Shown: one piece after another, positions 7,015 through 15,476 of the stretch
How positions within the stretch are numbered: the stretch's first letter is position 1
How the letters are laid out: each line of letters opens with the position of its first letter
From: Aromatoleum toluolicum
GTDB lineage: Bacteria; Pseudomonadota; Gammaproteobacteria; Burkholderiales; Rhodocyclaceae
Assembly: GCF_012911005.2 (NCBI RefSeq)
Contig: NZ_WTVS01000013.1
Span: forward strand, 39,705 to 103,704
Length of the DNA stretch: 64,000 nucleotides
Direction of reading: 5' to 3'
Notes under the pieces: generated by a model
The model's input: only the letters and a program-made list of their open reading frames with translations
Told to the model about the DNA's origin: nothing
Database searches by the model: none
Position numbers and translations under genes: made by a program

Positions 7015-8703
7015 TCATTCGCCGCGGCCACTGCGCCAGATCGATACGAGCACGGCCACTCCGCCCGCTACGGCGCCGAAGAAGCCCAGCAGCCCCAGCG
7101 TATCGAGCGCGGCGAAGCCCGGTTCGCGCACCACGGTCAGGACGATCGCCGAGCCGATGATCAGGGCCGCGGTGACGATGCCGATCGTCATGCGCGTGGC
7201 GGCGCGGTCGAGCTGCTCTCCGAGGCGCTTGAGCGAGACGATGTCGACCTGCACCTGGAGTTTGCCGCGCCGGGCCGAGCGCAGAAGCTGGCTGAGGTCG
7301 CGCGGAAGGCCGGTAACCAGATCCACGGCCTGCGCGAGCGTGCGCCAGCCGCGCTTGGCGACGGCTGCAGGCGCGAGATGGGCGAGCAGCACGCGCCGCA
7401 GGAAGGGGGCGGCTTCGGCGCCCATGTCGAAGTCCGGGTCGAGCTGGCGGCCCATGCCTTCCAGCGTGATGAAGGCCTTGATCAGCAAGGAGAGGTCCGA
7501 CGGCAAAGCAATGCCGTGTTCGCGCAGGATCATCACGAGATCGGACAACATCGCACTGATGTCGAGCTGCTTGAGGGGTACGCCCTTGTACTGGTCGACG
7601 AAGGTGTCGATTTCGTGGCGCAGGTGTTCCGGCTCGGTTTCCGGGGCTTCGGCGTCCCGCCATTCGAGCAGCACGTCGGCGACGGCGGCCGCGTCGTTCG
7701 AGACGAGGCCGTTGAGCAGGACGGCGAGCTCATAGCGGCGCGATTCGGAAAGCCGGCCGACCATGCCGAAGTCGATGAAGGCGATGCGGTTGCCGTGCAG
7801 GTAGAAGACGTTGCCGGGGTGTGGGTCGGCGTGGAAGAAGCCGTCTTCCAGCATCATTTTCAGCACCGCTGACGCACCGCGGCGGGCGAGGAGCTTGCGT
7901 TCGAGTCCCGCCGCATCGACGGCGGCCAGGTCGCGCCCGGGGATGCCGTCGATGTAGTCCTGCACGTTCAGGCGTTCGCCGCACCACTGCCAGTGCACGC
8001 GCGGGATGACGATCTCCGGGCGGCCGATGAAGCTCGCGGCGACGCGTTCGGCGTAGCGGCACTCGGCGGCGAAATCGATTTCGCGGCGCAGCGACAGCGT
8101 GAATTCGCGCACGACCTCGCAGGGGCGGTAGCGGCGCAGGTCCGGCGCTTCGGCCTCGATGATCTCGGCGAGGCGGGCGAGCAGCCGCAGATCCGCCTCG
8201 ATGGTCGGGCGGATGCCGGGCCGGCGCACTTTCAGGATCACCGGGCGGCCGTCATGCAGGCGGGCACGGTAGACCTGCGCGAGCGAGGCCGCAGCCAGTG
8301 GCTGGGTGTCGAGCTCGGCGAACGCTGTTTCGGGCGCTTCGCCGAGATCCTCGGTGAGCTGTTCGCGCACCTGTTCGAAGGGAACGGCCGGGGCCGAATC
8401 CTGCAGGCGGCCGAACTCGGTGATCCAGTCCGGCGGAAACAGGTCGACGCGCGTGGCGAGGATCTGGCCGAGCTTGATGAAGGTCGGCCCGAGCTCTTCC
8501 AAGGCCCGGCGCACGCGTGCAGGTGGTTCGAGGTGGGCGAGCTCTTCGGGTTCGTTCCAGTGCAGGGCCTTGCCGGCGCGCTCGAGCGTGTCGGCAAGGC
8601 CTATGCGGCGTACGAGATCGCCGAAACCGTAGCGGATGAGGACGGCGGCGATGTCGTGGGCGCGTGTCAGCTCACGCGCCGCACCGATCGCTTTCCACAG
8701 CAT
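7015..8703 (-). CDS. ubiB: ABC1/UbiB-family atypical kinase (ubiquinone biosynthesis regulator)
   Basis: 562-residue member of the UbiB/ADCK family, membrane-bound ATPases needed for ubiquinone synthesis. Diagnostic KxGQ motif (FIKLGQILATR, about residues 75-85), the AAAS nucleotide loop (PLAAASLAQVYRA), the catalytic HADPHPGN and the metal-binding IDFG (FIDFGMVG) are present. Two C-terminal membrane helices (about 505-525 and 532-552) anchor it. Its start overlaps the stop of the upstream helical protein gene by 1 bp, so the pair forms an operon. Other ubi genes are not adjacent, so a paralogue role is possible. Confidence 0.85.
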   Translation of the reverse strand: MLWKAIGAARELTRAHDIAAVLIRYGFGDLVRRIGLADTLERAGKALHWNEPEELAHLEPPARVRRALEELGPTFIKLGQILATRVDLFPPDWITEFGRLQDSAPAVPFEQVREQLTEDLGEAPETAFAELDTQPLAAASLAQVYRARLHDGRPVILKVRRPGIRPTIEADLRLLARLAEIIEAEAPDLRRYRPCEVVREFTLSLRREIDFAAECRYAERVAASFIGRPEIVIPRVHWQWCGERLNVQDYIDGIPGRDLAAVDAAGLERKLLARRGASAVLKMMLEDGFFHADPHPGNVFYLHGNRIAFIDFGMVGRLSESRRYELAVLLNGLVSNDAAAVADVLLEWRDAEAPETEPEHLRHEIDTFVDQYKGVPLKQLDISAMLSDLVMILREHGIALPSDLSLLIKAFITLEGMGRQLDPDFDMGAEAAPFLRRVLLAHLAPAAVAKRGWRTLAQAVDLVTGLPRDLSQLLRSARRGKLQVQVDIVSLKRLGEQLDRAATRMTIGIVTAALIIGSAIVLTVVREPGFAALDTLGLLGFFGAVAGGVAVLVSIWRSGRGE

Positions 8704-9377
8704 CAGGCCTGCGGATCGCGCGGTCCGCCCTTCCCGTTGTCCGATCCCGCCGGATGCAGGCGGTCGGCGATGCCCCTGAGCATCCCCGAGGCGAGTGCGG
8801 CGAGCAGGCCCGCCTCGTTGCGCAGGGTCTGGGCGCTGCTTTGCACCTGCTCGCGCGTGAGGTCTGCGACGGCACGCGCGAGGTCGGCGCCCGCGTTCGC
8901 CACACGGCCGCCGACTGCGGTGCCGCTGTTGCGCGCGTGTTCGGCGAGTTCGTGCAGCGTCGCGCGCGCAAGGCCGGTCGCGCCGCGTCCTGCGTCGGAC
9001 AGCGTGCGCAGGAAGTTCGACTCCATGGCACCCAACTGGTCGAGCGTGCCGCGGATATCCTGGCGCGAGTACTCGCTGCCGCGCCCGACCGCTTCCTTTA
9101 CGGCGAGCAGCGTGGCCTGGGCGGCGGTCGCAAGGGCCTCGTCCAGCCCGCGCACCGCTTCGCGGATGGCCTCGGTGCGTTCGCGATCGGGACGTTCGAT
9201 GCCTTGCTGTGCCCCCTTGAGCACGGCGTCGGTGACCTGTTTGAGTGCGTCGGTGTCCAGCTTGCCGTGCGACAACGCCCCCAGCGTGATCGTCCGCACG
9301 CGTTCGGCGACCGAAGCCGGATCGCCATCGACTGCAGCTTCGACGTCGCGTTCAATGCTTTCGAAGTCCTGACTCAT
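8703..9377 (-). CDS. Long amphipathic helical protein of unknown function, upstream of ubiB
   Basis: 224-residue soluble protein with no signal peptide and no membrane helix. Most of it is Ala/Glu/Arg/Leu-rich with heptad-like spacing, resembling apolipoprotein or phasin-type amphipathic helices (for example ATAAQATLLAVKEAVGRGSE). I do not recognise an enzyme domain. It overlaps the ubiB start by 1 bp (ATGA), arguing for coupled translation and a shared pathway. A lipid- or membrane-surface-binding helper of UbiB is a reasonable guess by analogy with small helical Ubi accessory factors, but this is inference only. Confidence 0.75.
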   Translation of the reverse strand: MSQDFESIERDVEAAVDGDPASVAERVRTITLGALSHGKLDTDALKQVTDAVLKGAQQGIERPDRERTEAIREAVRGLDEALATAAQATLLAVKEAVGRGSEYSRQDIRGTLDQLGAMESNFLRTLSDAGRGATGLARATLHELAEHARNSGTAVGGRVANAGADLARAVADLTREQVQSSAQTLRNEAGLLAALASGMLRGIADRLHPAGSDNGKGGPRDPQA

Positions 9378-9581
9378 GAGCGTTCCCCTGTTCGTACGGC
9401 GTCCGGCGGGGCGCCGATGCTGTTGCCACACGTTTAAAGTATGGCCTCCGGAAAGAAGAATGGCGATGGAATTTTTGACGCTATCCAGCTTGCAACGGTC
9501 CGTTGCCGATCGTGTCCTGCGGCCTGCGTGGCTTACCATTGCGAACTCGACCGCTATGACTGTCTTTTGCCGCTCCCTACC

Positions 9582-11069
9582 ATGTCCGATTCCGTTTCGT
9601 CTGTCTTCGCCGGCCTCGAACCTGCTCCCGTGTGGGCGCATTTCTCCACGCTGTGCGGCATCCCGCGCCAGTCCAAGGTAGAGGGAGCACTGCGCGACCT
9701 CCTCCGTGAACGGGCACTGGCGCGTGGGCTGAGGGTCTCGGTCGATGCGGCCGGAAACCTGCTGATCTGCAAACCCGCACGCCCGGGCTGCGAGGGGGCG
9801 CCGGGTGTCGTGCTGCAGGCGCATCTGGACATGGTGTGCCAGAAGACGGCCGGTTCGGCACACGATTTTTCGCGCGACGCCATCTGCGTGGAGCGGGACG
9901 GCGACTGGCTCGCTGCCACGGAGACGACGCTCGGCGCCGACAACGGCATCGGCGTGGCGCTGATCCTCGCGGTGCTGGAAGACGATTCGCTCGCGCACGG
10001 GCCGGTCGAGGCCTTGCTGACCGTCGACGAGGAAGCCGGCATGGGCGGCGCGCAAGGGCTCGCAGCCGACGCGCTGCAAGGGCGGCTGATGCTGAACCTC
10101 GACACCGAGGAATGGGGTGAGTTTTTCATCGGCTGCGCCGGCGGGCTGGATGTGAACGTGCGGCGCGAGGGATTGGCGGAGCCGCCTCCGACCGGGATGG
10201 AACAGTGGCAAATAGAGCTGCACGGCCTGCGGGGCGGGCATTCGGGCGTGGATATCCACGAGGAACGGGGCAACGCGATCAAGCTGCTGGTGCGCGTGCT
10301 GCGCGATCTGGAGCGGCGCTTCGCGCTGCGCATCGGCTCGCTCGAAGGGGGCTCGGCGCGCAATGCGCTTCCGCGCGACGCGCGGGCACGGGTGGCGCTG
10401 CGGTCCGGGTGCGGGGATGAATTGACGCTGGTGCTCGCGGATTGGCAGGCGCAGCTGCGCAATGAATTGAAGGGAGTGGACGAGGGCGTGAGCCTGGGGG
10501 GGGTGCCCGTGACGACGGTGGAGCCGGTGATGTCCGCGCCGGAGCAGGCGGTGTGGCTCGCGTCGCTGCACGCGGCGCCGCACGGGGTGCATCGCCGCAG
10601 CCTGAGCGTGCCGGGAGTCGTCGAGACGTCGAACAACCTCGGGATCGTCGCGCTGGGGCCGGAGGGCGGCTCGTGCAGCTTCATGGTGCGGTCGCTGCTC
10701 GACGGGGCGGCCCGTGCGCTCGGCGACGAGATCGTCAGCCTTTTCGGCCTGTCGGCAACGGCGGTCGAGGCATCGGGGCACTACCCGGGCTGGGCGCCGA
10801 AGGCCGACTCGCCGCTGCTGGCGCTGTGCCGCGACGTGTATCGGCGCGAGTACGGAGCGGAGTCGCGCGTGCAGGTCATCCATGCCGGCCTCGAATGCGG
10901 GCTCATCGCGGCGAAATATCCTGACATGCAGATCGTGTCGTTCGGGCCGACGATACGCGGTGCCCACGCGCCCGGCGAGCGCGTCGAGATCGCGTCGGTA
11001 GGGCGCGTGTGGCACCTGCTGGGCGCGATCCTCGCGGCGATCGCCGAGCGGCGCGGGGAGAAAGCATGA
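9582..11069 (+). CDS. pepD: Cytosol nonspecific dipeptidase / aminoacyl-histidine dipeptidase PepD
   Basis: M20-family di-zinc peptidase of 495 residues that hydrolyses dipeptides such as Xaa-His in the cytoplasm. Metal-site motifs are intact: QAHLDMVCQK (His and Asp), TTLGADNGIG (bridging Asp), TVDEEAGMGG (catalytic Glu pair) and LNLDTEEWGE; the dimerisation domain lies in the middle and HAGLECGLI near the C-terminus supplies later ligands. The frame is open 47 codons further upstream, but MSDSVSSVFAGLEP at 9582 is the normal family N-terminus. The stop overlaps the next gene by 4 bp. Confidence 0.95.
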   Translation: MSDSVSSVFAGLEPAPVWAHFSTLCGIPRQSKVEGALRDLLRERALARGLRVSVDAAGNLLICKPARPGCEGAPGVVLQAHLDMVCQKTAGSAHDFSRDAICVERDGDWLAATETTLGADNGIGVALILAVLEDDSLAHGPVEALLTVDEEAGMGGAQGLAADALQGRLMLNLDTEEWGEFFIGCAGGLDVNVRREGLAEPPPTGMEQWQIELHGLRGGHSGVDIHEERGNAIKLLVRVLRDLERRFALRIGSLEGGSARNALPRDARARVALRSGCGDELTLVLADWQAQLRNELKGVDEGVSLGGVPVTTVEPVMSAPEQAVWLASLHAAPHGVHRRSLSVPGVVETSNNLGIVALGPEGGSCSFMVRSLLDGAARALGDEIVSLFGLSATAVEASGHYPGWAPKADSPLLALCRDVYRREYGAESRVQVIHAGLECGLIAAKYPDMQIVSFGPTIRGAHAPGERVEIASVGRVWHLLGAILAAIAERRGEKA

Positions 11070-11275
11070 ATCCCGAACACCTCGAAGCCCTCGTAACCAC
11101 CGCGATGCCCTTCGGTAAGTACAAGGGGCGGCTGATCGCCGATCTGCCGGGGAACTACCTGAACTGGTTCGCCCGCGAAGGCTTTCCGCCGGGCCGGCTG
11201 GGCGAACTGCTCGCCCTGATGCACGAACTCGATCACAACGGCCTTTCCGGGCTGCTGACGCCGCTGCGGAAGTGA
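11066..11275 (+). CDS. DUF3820-type small protein (QSregVF_b-like)
   Basis: 69-residue cytoplasmic protein matching the short DUF3820 family by its MPFGKYKGRLIADLP core and the NWFAREGFP and HNGLSGLLTPLRK segments. The family has been labelled 'putative quorum-sensing-regulated virulence factor', but no biochemical role is established. Its ATG overlaps the pepD stop (ATGA), so it is translationally coupled to the dipeptidase gene. The MPFGKYKG motif also occurs in some exonuclease-associated domains, which leaves a nucleic-acid role open. Confidence 0.85.
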   Translation: MNPEHLEALVTTAMPFGKYKGRLIADLPGNYLNWFAREGFPPGRLGELLALMHELDHNGLSGLLTPLRK

Positions 11276-11289
11276 TTTCGGCGTTGTCG

Positions 11290-11339
11290 AATTCGGAAGC
11301 AAGGACCGGAGTGTGTTCGGCGCCACGGGTGCATACAGT
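11290..11339 (+). promoter_or_regulatory. Ada box and -10 element of the ada promoter
   Basis: AAT-TCGGAA-GCAA at 11290-11302 matches the Escherichia coli Ada-binding consensus AAT-N6-GCAA exactly. A -10-like TACAGT lies at 11334-11339 with no good -35, as expected for an activated promoter; the Ada box would then sit at about -56 to -44 from the start point. This predicts methylation-dependent autoactivation of ada-alkA. Confidence 0.6.
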
Positions 11340-11365
11340 GTGGTTCACCGGATTCTGACGGGGCG

Positions 11366-12445
11366 ATGAAGATGTCGAGGCGAATCGAGATACGTGCAGC
11401 AGCGACCGCGGCCGATCCGCGCTGGGCGGCGGTGCAGGGGCGCGATGCGACGGCTGACGGGGCGTTCTGCTACGCGGTGCGGACCACCGGCGTGTATTGC
11501 CGGCCATCGTGCGCGGCGCGCACGCCGCGGCCGGAGAACGTGGAGTTCTTCGCGACGGGCGAGGAGGCGGTCCGCGCCGGATATCGCGCGTGCCGGCGCT
11601 GCTCGCCGGACGGGCCTTCGCTCGCGCAGCAGTATGCGGAAGCGGTGGCCGCGCTGTGCCGGCAGATCGAGCAGGCGGAGACGCCGCCGACGCTGGAGGA
11701 TCTGGCACATTCGGCGAACATGAGTCCCTTTCACCTGCACCGCGTCTTCAAGGCCGTCACGGGGACCACGCCGCGCGCGTATGCGAAGGCATGCCGGGCG
11801 GAGCGGATGCGCGCGAAGCTCGACGGCGGCGCGACGGTGACCGATGCGCTCTACGCGGCGGGATACGGGTCGAGCGGGCGCTTCTACGCTGATGCAGGGC
11901 GGACGCTGGGCATGACCGCCGGCAGCTATCGCGCGGGTGGCGAACGGCAACGGATCCGTTTTGCTGTCGGCCAGTGCTCGCTCGGCGCGATCCTCGTCGC
12001 GAGCACTGCGCTGGGCGTCTGTGCGATCCTCATCGGCGACGATCCCGACGCGCTCGTGCGCGACCTTCAGGACCGCTTCCCGCGAGCCGAACTGATTGGC
12101 GGCGACGCGGATTACGAGCGCGTCGTGGCGACCGTGGTCGGCTTCGTCGAGGTGCCGAAACTGGGCCTGGACCTTCCGCTGGACGTGCGCGGCACGGCTT
12201 TCCAGATGCGCGTGTGGCAGGCGTTGCAGGAAATTCCCGCGGGCGCGACCGCGAGCTATACGGAGATCGCACGGCGCATCGGCGCACCCGCGGCGGTGCG
12301 TGCGGTCGCCGGCGCCTGCGCGGCGAACCCGCTCGCGGTGGCGATTCCATGCCATCGCGTGGTGCGCAGCGACGGCGGCTTGTCCGGCTATCGCTGGGGC
12401 GTCGAACGCAAGCGCCTGCTGCTCGCGCGCGAAGCGGCACAATGA
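11366..12445 (+). CDS. ada: Bifunctional Ada: methylphosphotriester/O6-methylguanine-DNA methyltransferase and activator
   Basis: 359-residue fusion of three modules. The N-terminal zinc domain carries C45, C49, C76 and C79 (equivalents of E. coli Cys38, 42, 69, 72), where C45 takes a methyl from phosphotriesters. An AraC-type helix-turn-helix follows (about 95-190, LEDLAHSANMSPFHLHRVF). The C-terminal alkyltransferase has the active site PCHRVVRSDG. It repairs alkylated DNA and, once methylated, activates transcription. The stop overlaps the alkA start by 4 bp. A second in-frame ATG lies two codons in; the choice between them is uncertain. Confidence 0.95.
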   Translation: MKMSRRIEIRAAATAADPRWAAVQGRDATADGAFCYAVRTTGVYCRPSCAARTPRPENVEFFATGEEAVRAGYRACRRCSPDGPSLAQQYAEAVAALCRQIEQAETPPTLEDLAHSANMSPFHLHRVFKAVTGTTPRAYAKACRAERMRAKLDGGATVTDALYAAGYGSSGRFYADAGRTLGMTAGSYRAGGERQRIRFAVGQCSLGAILVASTALGVCAILIGDDPDALVRDLQDRFPRAELIGGDADYERVVATVVGFVEVPKLGLDLPLDVRGTAFQMRVWQALQEIPAGATASYTEIARRIGAPAAVRAVAGACAANPLAVAIPCHRVVRSDGGLSGYRWGVERKRLLLAREAAQ

Positions 12446-13344
12446 GGCGACAGGCGGCCGTCTCGATCGCCCTGCCGGCCGGATTCCGCGCGGGCGACAT
12501 CCTCGCGTTCCATCGGCGCGACACGCAGGAGCTGGCGGAACGCGTCACCGCGGATTCGCTCCACAAGGGCCTGTTGTGGGACGGGATTCCGGCCTGTCTG
12601 AACGTGCGCTTCGCGGCAGGGGTGGCGAGCGCGGAACTCGCGCTCGACGCTGAGCCGGCGCGGGACATCGAGCCGCGCTTCGGGACGATGGTGCGGCGCA
12701 TGCTGGGGCTGGAGCAGGCGGTCGAGGCATTCGAGGAGCGCTTCCGCGACGATCCGGGCATCGGCCCGCTGATCGCGGCACAGAAGGGCCTGCGCGTGCC
12801 GGTCACGGCCATGCCTTTCGAGGCGCTGAGCTGGGCGGTGACGGGGCAGCAGATCAGCGTCGCGGCCGCCGTGTCGCTGCGGCGACGCTTGATCGCTGCC
12901 GCCGCTATCCGCCACACGTCCGGGCTGCTGTGCTATCCCGATGCGGCACGGCTCGCACACTTCACCGAGGACGTTCTCCGCGCTTCCGGCTTCTCGACCG
13001 CGAAGGCGCGCACGCTGCTGGTGCTGGCGCGGCAGGTGGCCGCCGGGGAGCTGCCGCTCGACGCCTGGGCCGAAACGGCATCCGTCGACGAGATGCGTTC
13101 CAGCCTGCTCGCGGTGAGCGGTGTCGGGCCGTGGACCGTCGATTACGTGCTGCTGCGGGGTTTCGGCTGGCTCGACGGTTCGCTGCACGGCGACGTCGCG
13201 GTGCGTCGGGGGATGCAGGTGCTGCTAGGAACGGAGGGCAGGGTGGGCGAAGCCGAGGCAAAGGAATGGCTCGCCCGCTATGCACCGTGGCGTGCGCTGG
13301 TGGCGGCACACCTCTGGGCCGCAGGGACGGCGGTGGCGTATTGA
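12442..13344 (+). CDS. alkA: DNA-3-methyladenine glycosylase II (AlkA-type)
   Basis: 300-residue helix-hairpin-helix base-excision glycosylase removing 3-methyladenine and related lesions. The hairpin and Gly/Pro-rich loop read LLAVSGVGPWTVDYVLLRG (about 222-240), and D251 in the LHGDVAVRRG segment aligns with the catalytic Asp238 of E. coli AlkA. An N-terminal AlkA-type beta domain precedes the HhH domain. The 4-bp overlap with ada makes a compact adaptive-response operon, so it should be induced through the same Ada box. Confidence 0.93.
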   Translation: MRRQAAVSIALPAGFRAGDILAFHRRDTQELAERVTADSLHKGLLWDGIPACLNVRFAAGVASAELALDAEPARDIEPRFGTMVRRMLGLEQAVEAFEERFRDDPGIGPLIAAQKGLRVPVTAMPFEALSWAVTGQQISVAAAVSLRRRLIAAAAIRHTSGLLCYPDAARLAHFTEDVLRASGFSTAKARTLLVLARQVAAGELPLDAWAETASVDEMRSSLLAVSGVGPWTVDYVLLRGFGWLDGSLHGDVAVRRGMQVLLGTEGRVGEAEAKEWLARYAPWRALVAAHLWAAGTAVAY

Positions 13345-13548
13345 GCGGCGGGCGTTCACGGACTTGTCCGCAAGGACGCAAGCCGGCGGGCCCCGGTCCC
13401 CGTGCGCACATCGCGGGACGCGCGGCCACGCGCCGTGTTCGCGGAAGGCGCCTTTCCCATGCAAGCTCGATTAGGATGGTATGGCCCTGTACCTGGATAT
13501 GGAGAAATTCTTGATTCGCGAGCACTTGGGTGAAGGAGCGCACGGCCG

Positions 13549-14670
13549 ATGACGGAACCGGCATTCATCGACATCGATGGTGGGCAGGTGCGCCTGCGGG
13601 GCGACTGGACGATTGCGAACTATGCGGCGCTTGCACCCGACGTCGCGCGTCAGCGGTCCCGGATCGCCGATGCCGCGGATGTGGACCTCGGCGCCGTCGG
13701 CGCACTCGACACCGCCGGCGTCAGCCTGCTGCACGACTTGCTGGGCAAGGACCGCCTTGCGGCGCTGGCCTCGGACGCGAGTCCGCTGCCGCCCGAACGC
13801 CGCGCGCTGCTGCAGGCCGTGACCGGCGTGATCGACGCCGCAGCACCCGCGCCGCGCGCTGCGGGTTATGCCTTCGGCGACATCATGGAACACGCGGGCA
13901 TCGGCATGCTCGCGTTCTGGCGTCACGTGATCGACATCGCCGGCTTTATCGGCATCACGCTGGAGACCTCGTTCCATGTGATGCTGCGGCCGCGGCGCTG
14001 GCGCATCACCTCGCTTGTCGCGAACCTCGAACGCTCGGGCCTCGATGCCGTGCCCATCGTCGCGCTGCTGACCTTCCTCGTCGGCGCGGTGGTCGCCTTC
14101 CTCGGTGCCACGGTGCTGGCCGGCTTCGGCGCCAGCATCTTCACGGTCGACCTCGTCGCGTTCTCCTTCCTGCGCGAGTTCGGGCCGATGCTCACCGCGA
14201 TCATCGTCGCCGGTCGTACGGCGAGCGCCTTCACCGCCCAGATCGGTTCGATGCGCGCGAACGAGGAGATCGACGCGATCCGTGTGGGTGGATTGAATCC
14301 CGTCGAGCTGCTCGTCGTGCCGCGCGTGGCCGCGCTGCTGCTGGCCCTGCCGATGCTGAGCTTCGTCGCGATGATCTCGGGCATCGTCGGCGGCATGCTG
14401 GTGTGCGCGCTGACGCTCGAGATCTCTCCGACGATGTTCCTCTCGGTGCTGGAAAGCCACGTCGGCCTGCGGCATTTCATCGTCGGCATCTCCAAGGCAC
14501 CGATCTTCGCCTTCCTGATCGCCGTCATCGGCTGCCTGGAAGGCTTCAGGGTGGAGGGCAGTGCGCAATCCGTCGGCGAGCACACGACCTCGTCCGTCGT
14601 GCAGTCCATCTTCATCGTGATCGTCGTCGATGCGGTAGCGGCGCTGTTCTGCATGGAGATGGGCTGGTGA
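13549..14670 (+). CDS. MlaE-type permease with N-terminal STAS domain
   Basis: 373 residues. Residues ~1-95 look like a STAS domain (GGQVRLRGDWTIANYAALAP, LGAVGALDTAGVSLL), the fold of MlaB, fused to an MlaE/YrbE permease (about 105-373) with five or so membrane helices and the conserved region FLREFGPMLTAIIVAGR. In classical Mla systems MlaB is a separate protein; here it is covalently attached. With the next three genes it forms an MCE-type lipid transporter of the cell envelope, moving phospholipid-like substrates between membranes. The next gene starts on GTG overlapping its stop. Confidence 0.9.
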   Translation: MTEPAFIDIDGGQVRLRGDWTIANYAALAPDVARQRSRIADAADVDLGAVGALDTAGVSLLHDLLGKDRLAALASDASPLPPERRALLQAVTGVIDAAAPAPRAAGYAFGDIMEHAGIGMLAFWRHVIDIAGFIGITLETSFHVMLRPRRWRITSLVANLERSGLDAVPIVALLTFLVGAVVAFLGATVLAGFGASIFTVDLVAFSFLREFGPMLTAIIVAGRTASAFTAQIGSMRANEEIDAIRVGGLNPVELLVVPRVAALLLALPMLSFVAMISGIVGGMLVCALTLEISPTMFLSVLESHVGLRHFIVGISKAPIFAFLIAVIGCLEGFRVEGSAQSVGEHTTSSVVQSIFIVIVVDAVAALFCMEMGW

Positions 14671-15476
14671 CGAACGTCATCGAAGTGCGCGGCGTGCGCA
14701 ACCAGTTCGGCCGGCAGGTGGTGCACGAGGGCCTCGATCTCGACGTGCGCCGCGGCGAGATCCTGAGCGTGGTGGGCGGTTCGGGTACCGGCAAGTCCGT
14801 CCTGCTGCGCACCATCGTCGGCCTCAACCGGCCCGCGGCGGGCAGCGTCAGCGTGTTCGGCGAGGATCTGCTCGGCCTGCCCGCGGCGCGGCGGGCCGCC
14901 ATCGAGCGGCGCTTCGGCGTGCTGTTCCAGAAGGGCGCGCTGTTCTCGTCGCTGACCGTCGCCGAGAATGTCGCGCTGCCGCTCATCGAGCACGTCGGGC
15001 TCAAAGCCGCAGAAGCAGCACGGCTCGCCGCGCTGAAGATCGCGCTCGCCGGGCTGCCGGCCAACGCCGGCGAAAAGTATCCGTCAGACCTCTCCGGCGG
15101 GATGATCAAGCGCGCGGCCCTGGCACGCGCGCTTGCGCTCGACCCCGACATCCTGTTCCTCGACGAACCGACCGCAGGGCTCGATCCGATTGGCGCCGCC
15201 GCGTTCGACGAGCTGATCCTGACCCTGCGCGACGCACTCGGCCTCACCGTCTTCATGGTCACGCACGATCTCGATACGATCTACACCATCACCGACCGGG
15301 TGGCCGTGCTCGCGCAGAAGCGCGTGCTCGTGAATGACCGGCTCAATGTCGTCGCCGACTTCGACGACGCGTGGATCCGCGAATACTTCCACGGTCCGCG
15401 CGGACGCGCGGCTGCGCAGGCCGTCCCGCCTGCGCAGCGGGTGCCGCATAATCTTTCCCACGGGGGACAAGCCTGA
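14667..15476 (+). CDS. MCE/Mla-type ABC transporter ATP-binding protein
   Basis: 269-residue MlaF-like ATPase. Walker A GGSGTGKS (37-44), the signature in the unusual MlaF form LSGGMIKR (142-149), Walker B ILFLDEPTAGLDP and the H-loop VTHDLD are intact. It starts with GTG at 14667 overlapping the permease stop (GTGA). The MIKR rather than QQR signature separates this family from ordinary ABC ATPases and supports assignment to the lipid transporter. A C-terminal tail of ~25 residues (rich in Ala/Pro/Gln) is longer than usual. Confidence 0.92.
   Translation: MTNVIEVRGVRNQFGRQVVHEGLDLDVRRGEILSVVGGSGTGKSVLLRTIVGLNRPAAGSVSVFGEDLLGLPAARRAAIERRFGVLFQKGALFSSLTVAENVALPLIEHVGLKAAEAARLAALKIALAGLPANAGEKYPSDLSGGMIKRAALARALALDPDILFLDEPTAGLDPIGAAAFDELILTLRDALGLTVFMVTHDLDTIYTITDRVAVLAQKRVLVNDRLNVVADFDDAWIREYFHGPRGRAAAQAVPPAQRVPHNLSHGGQA

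Noticed and set aside
9378..9581. Frame extending pepD by 47 codons (MASGKKNGDG...)
   Set aside because: The extension shows no family similarity and spans the probable promoter region between divergent genes.
13345..13548. Gap between alkA and the MCE operon, examined for RNA genes or promoters
   Set aside because: No tRNA-like folding, riboswitch motif, terminator with T-tract or clear promoter pair was seen.
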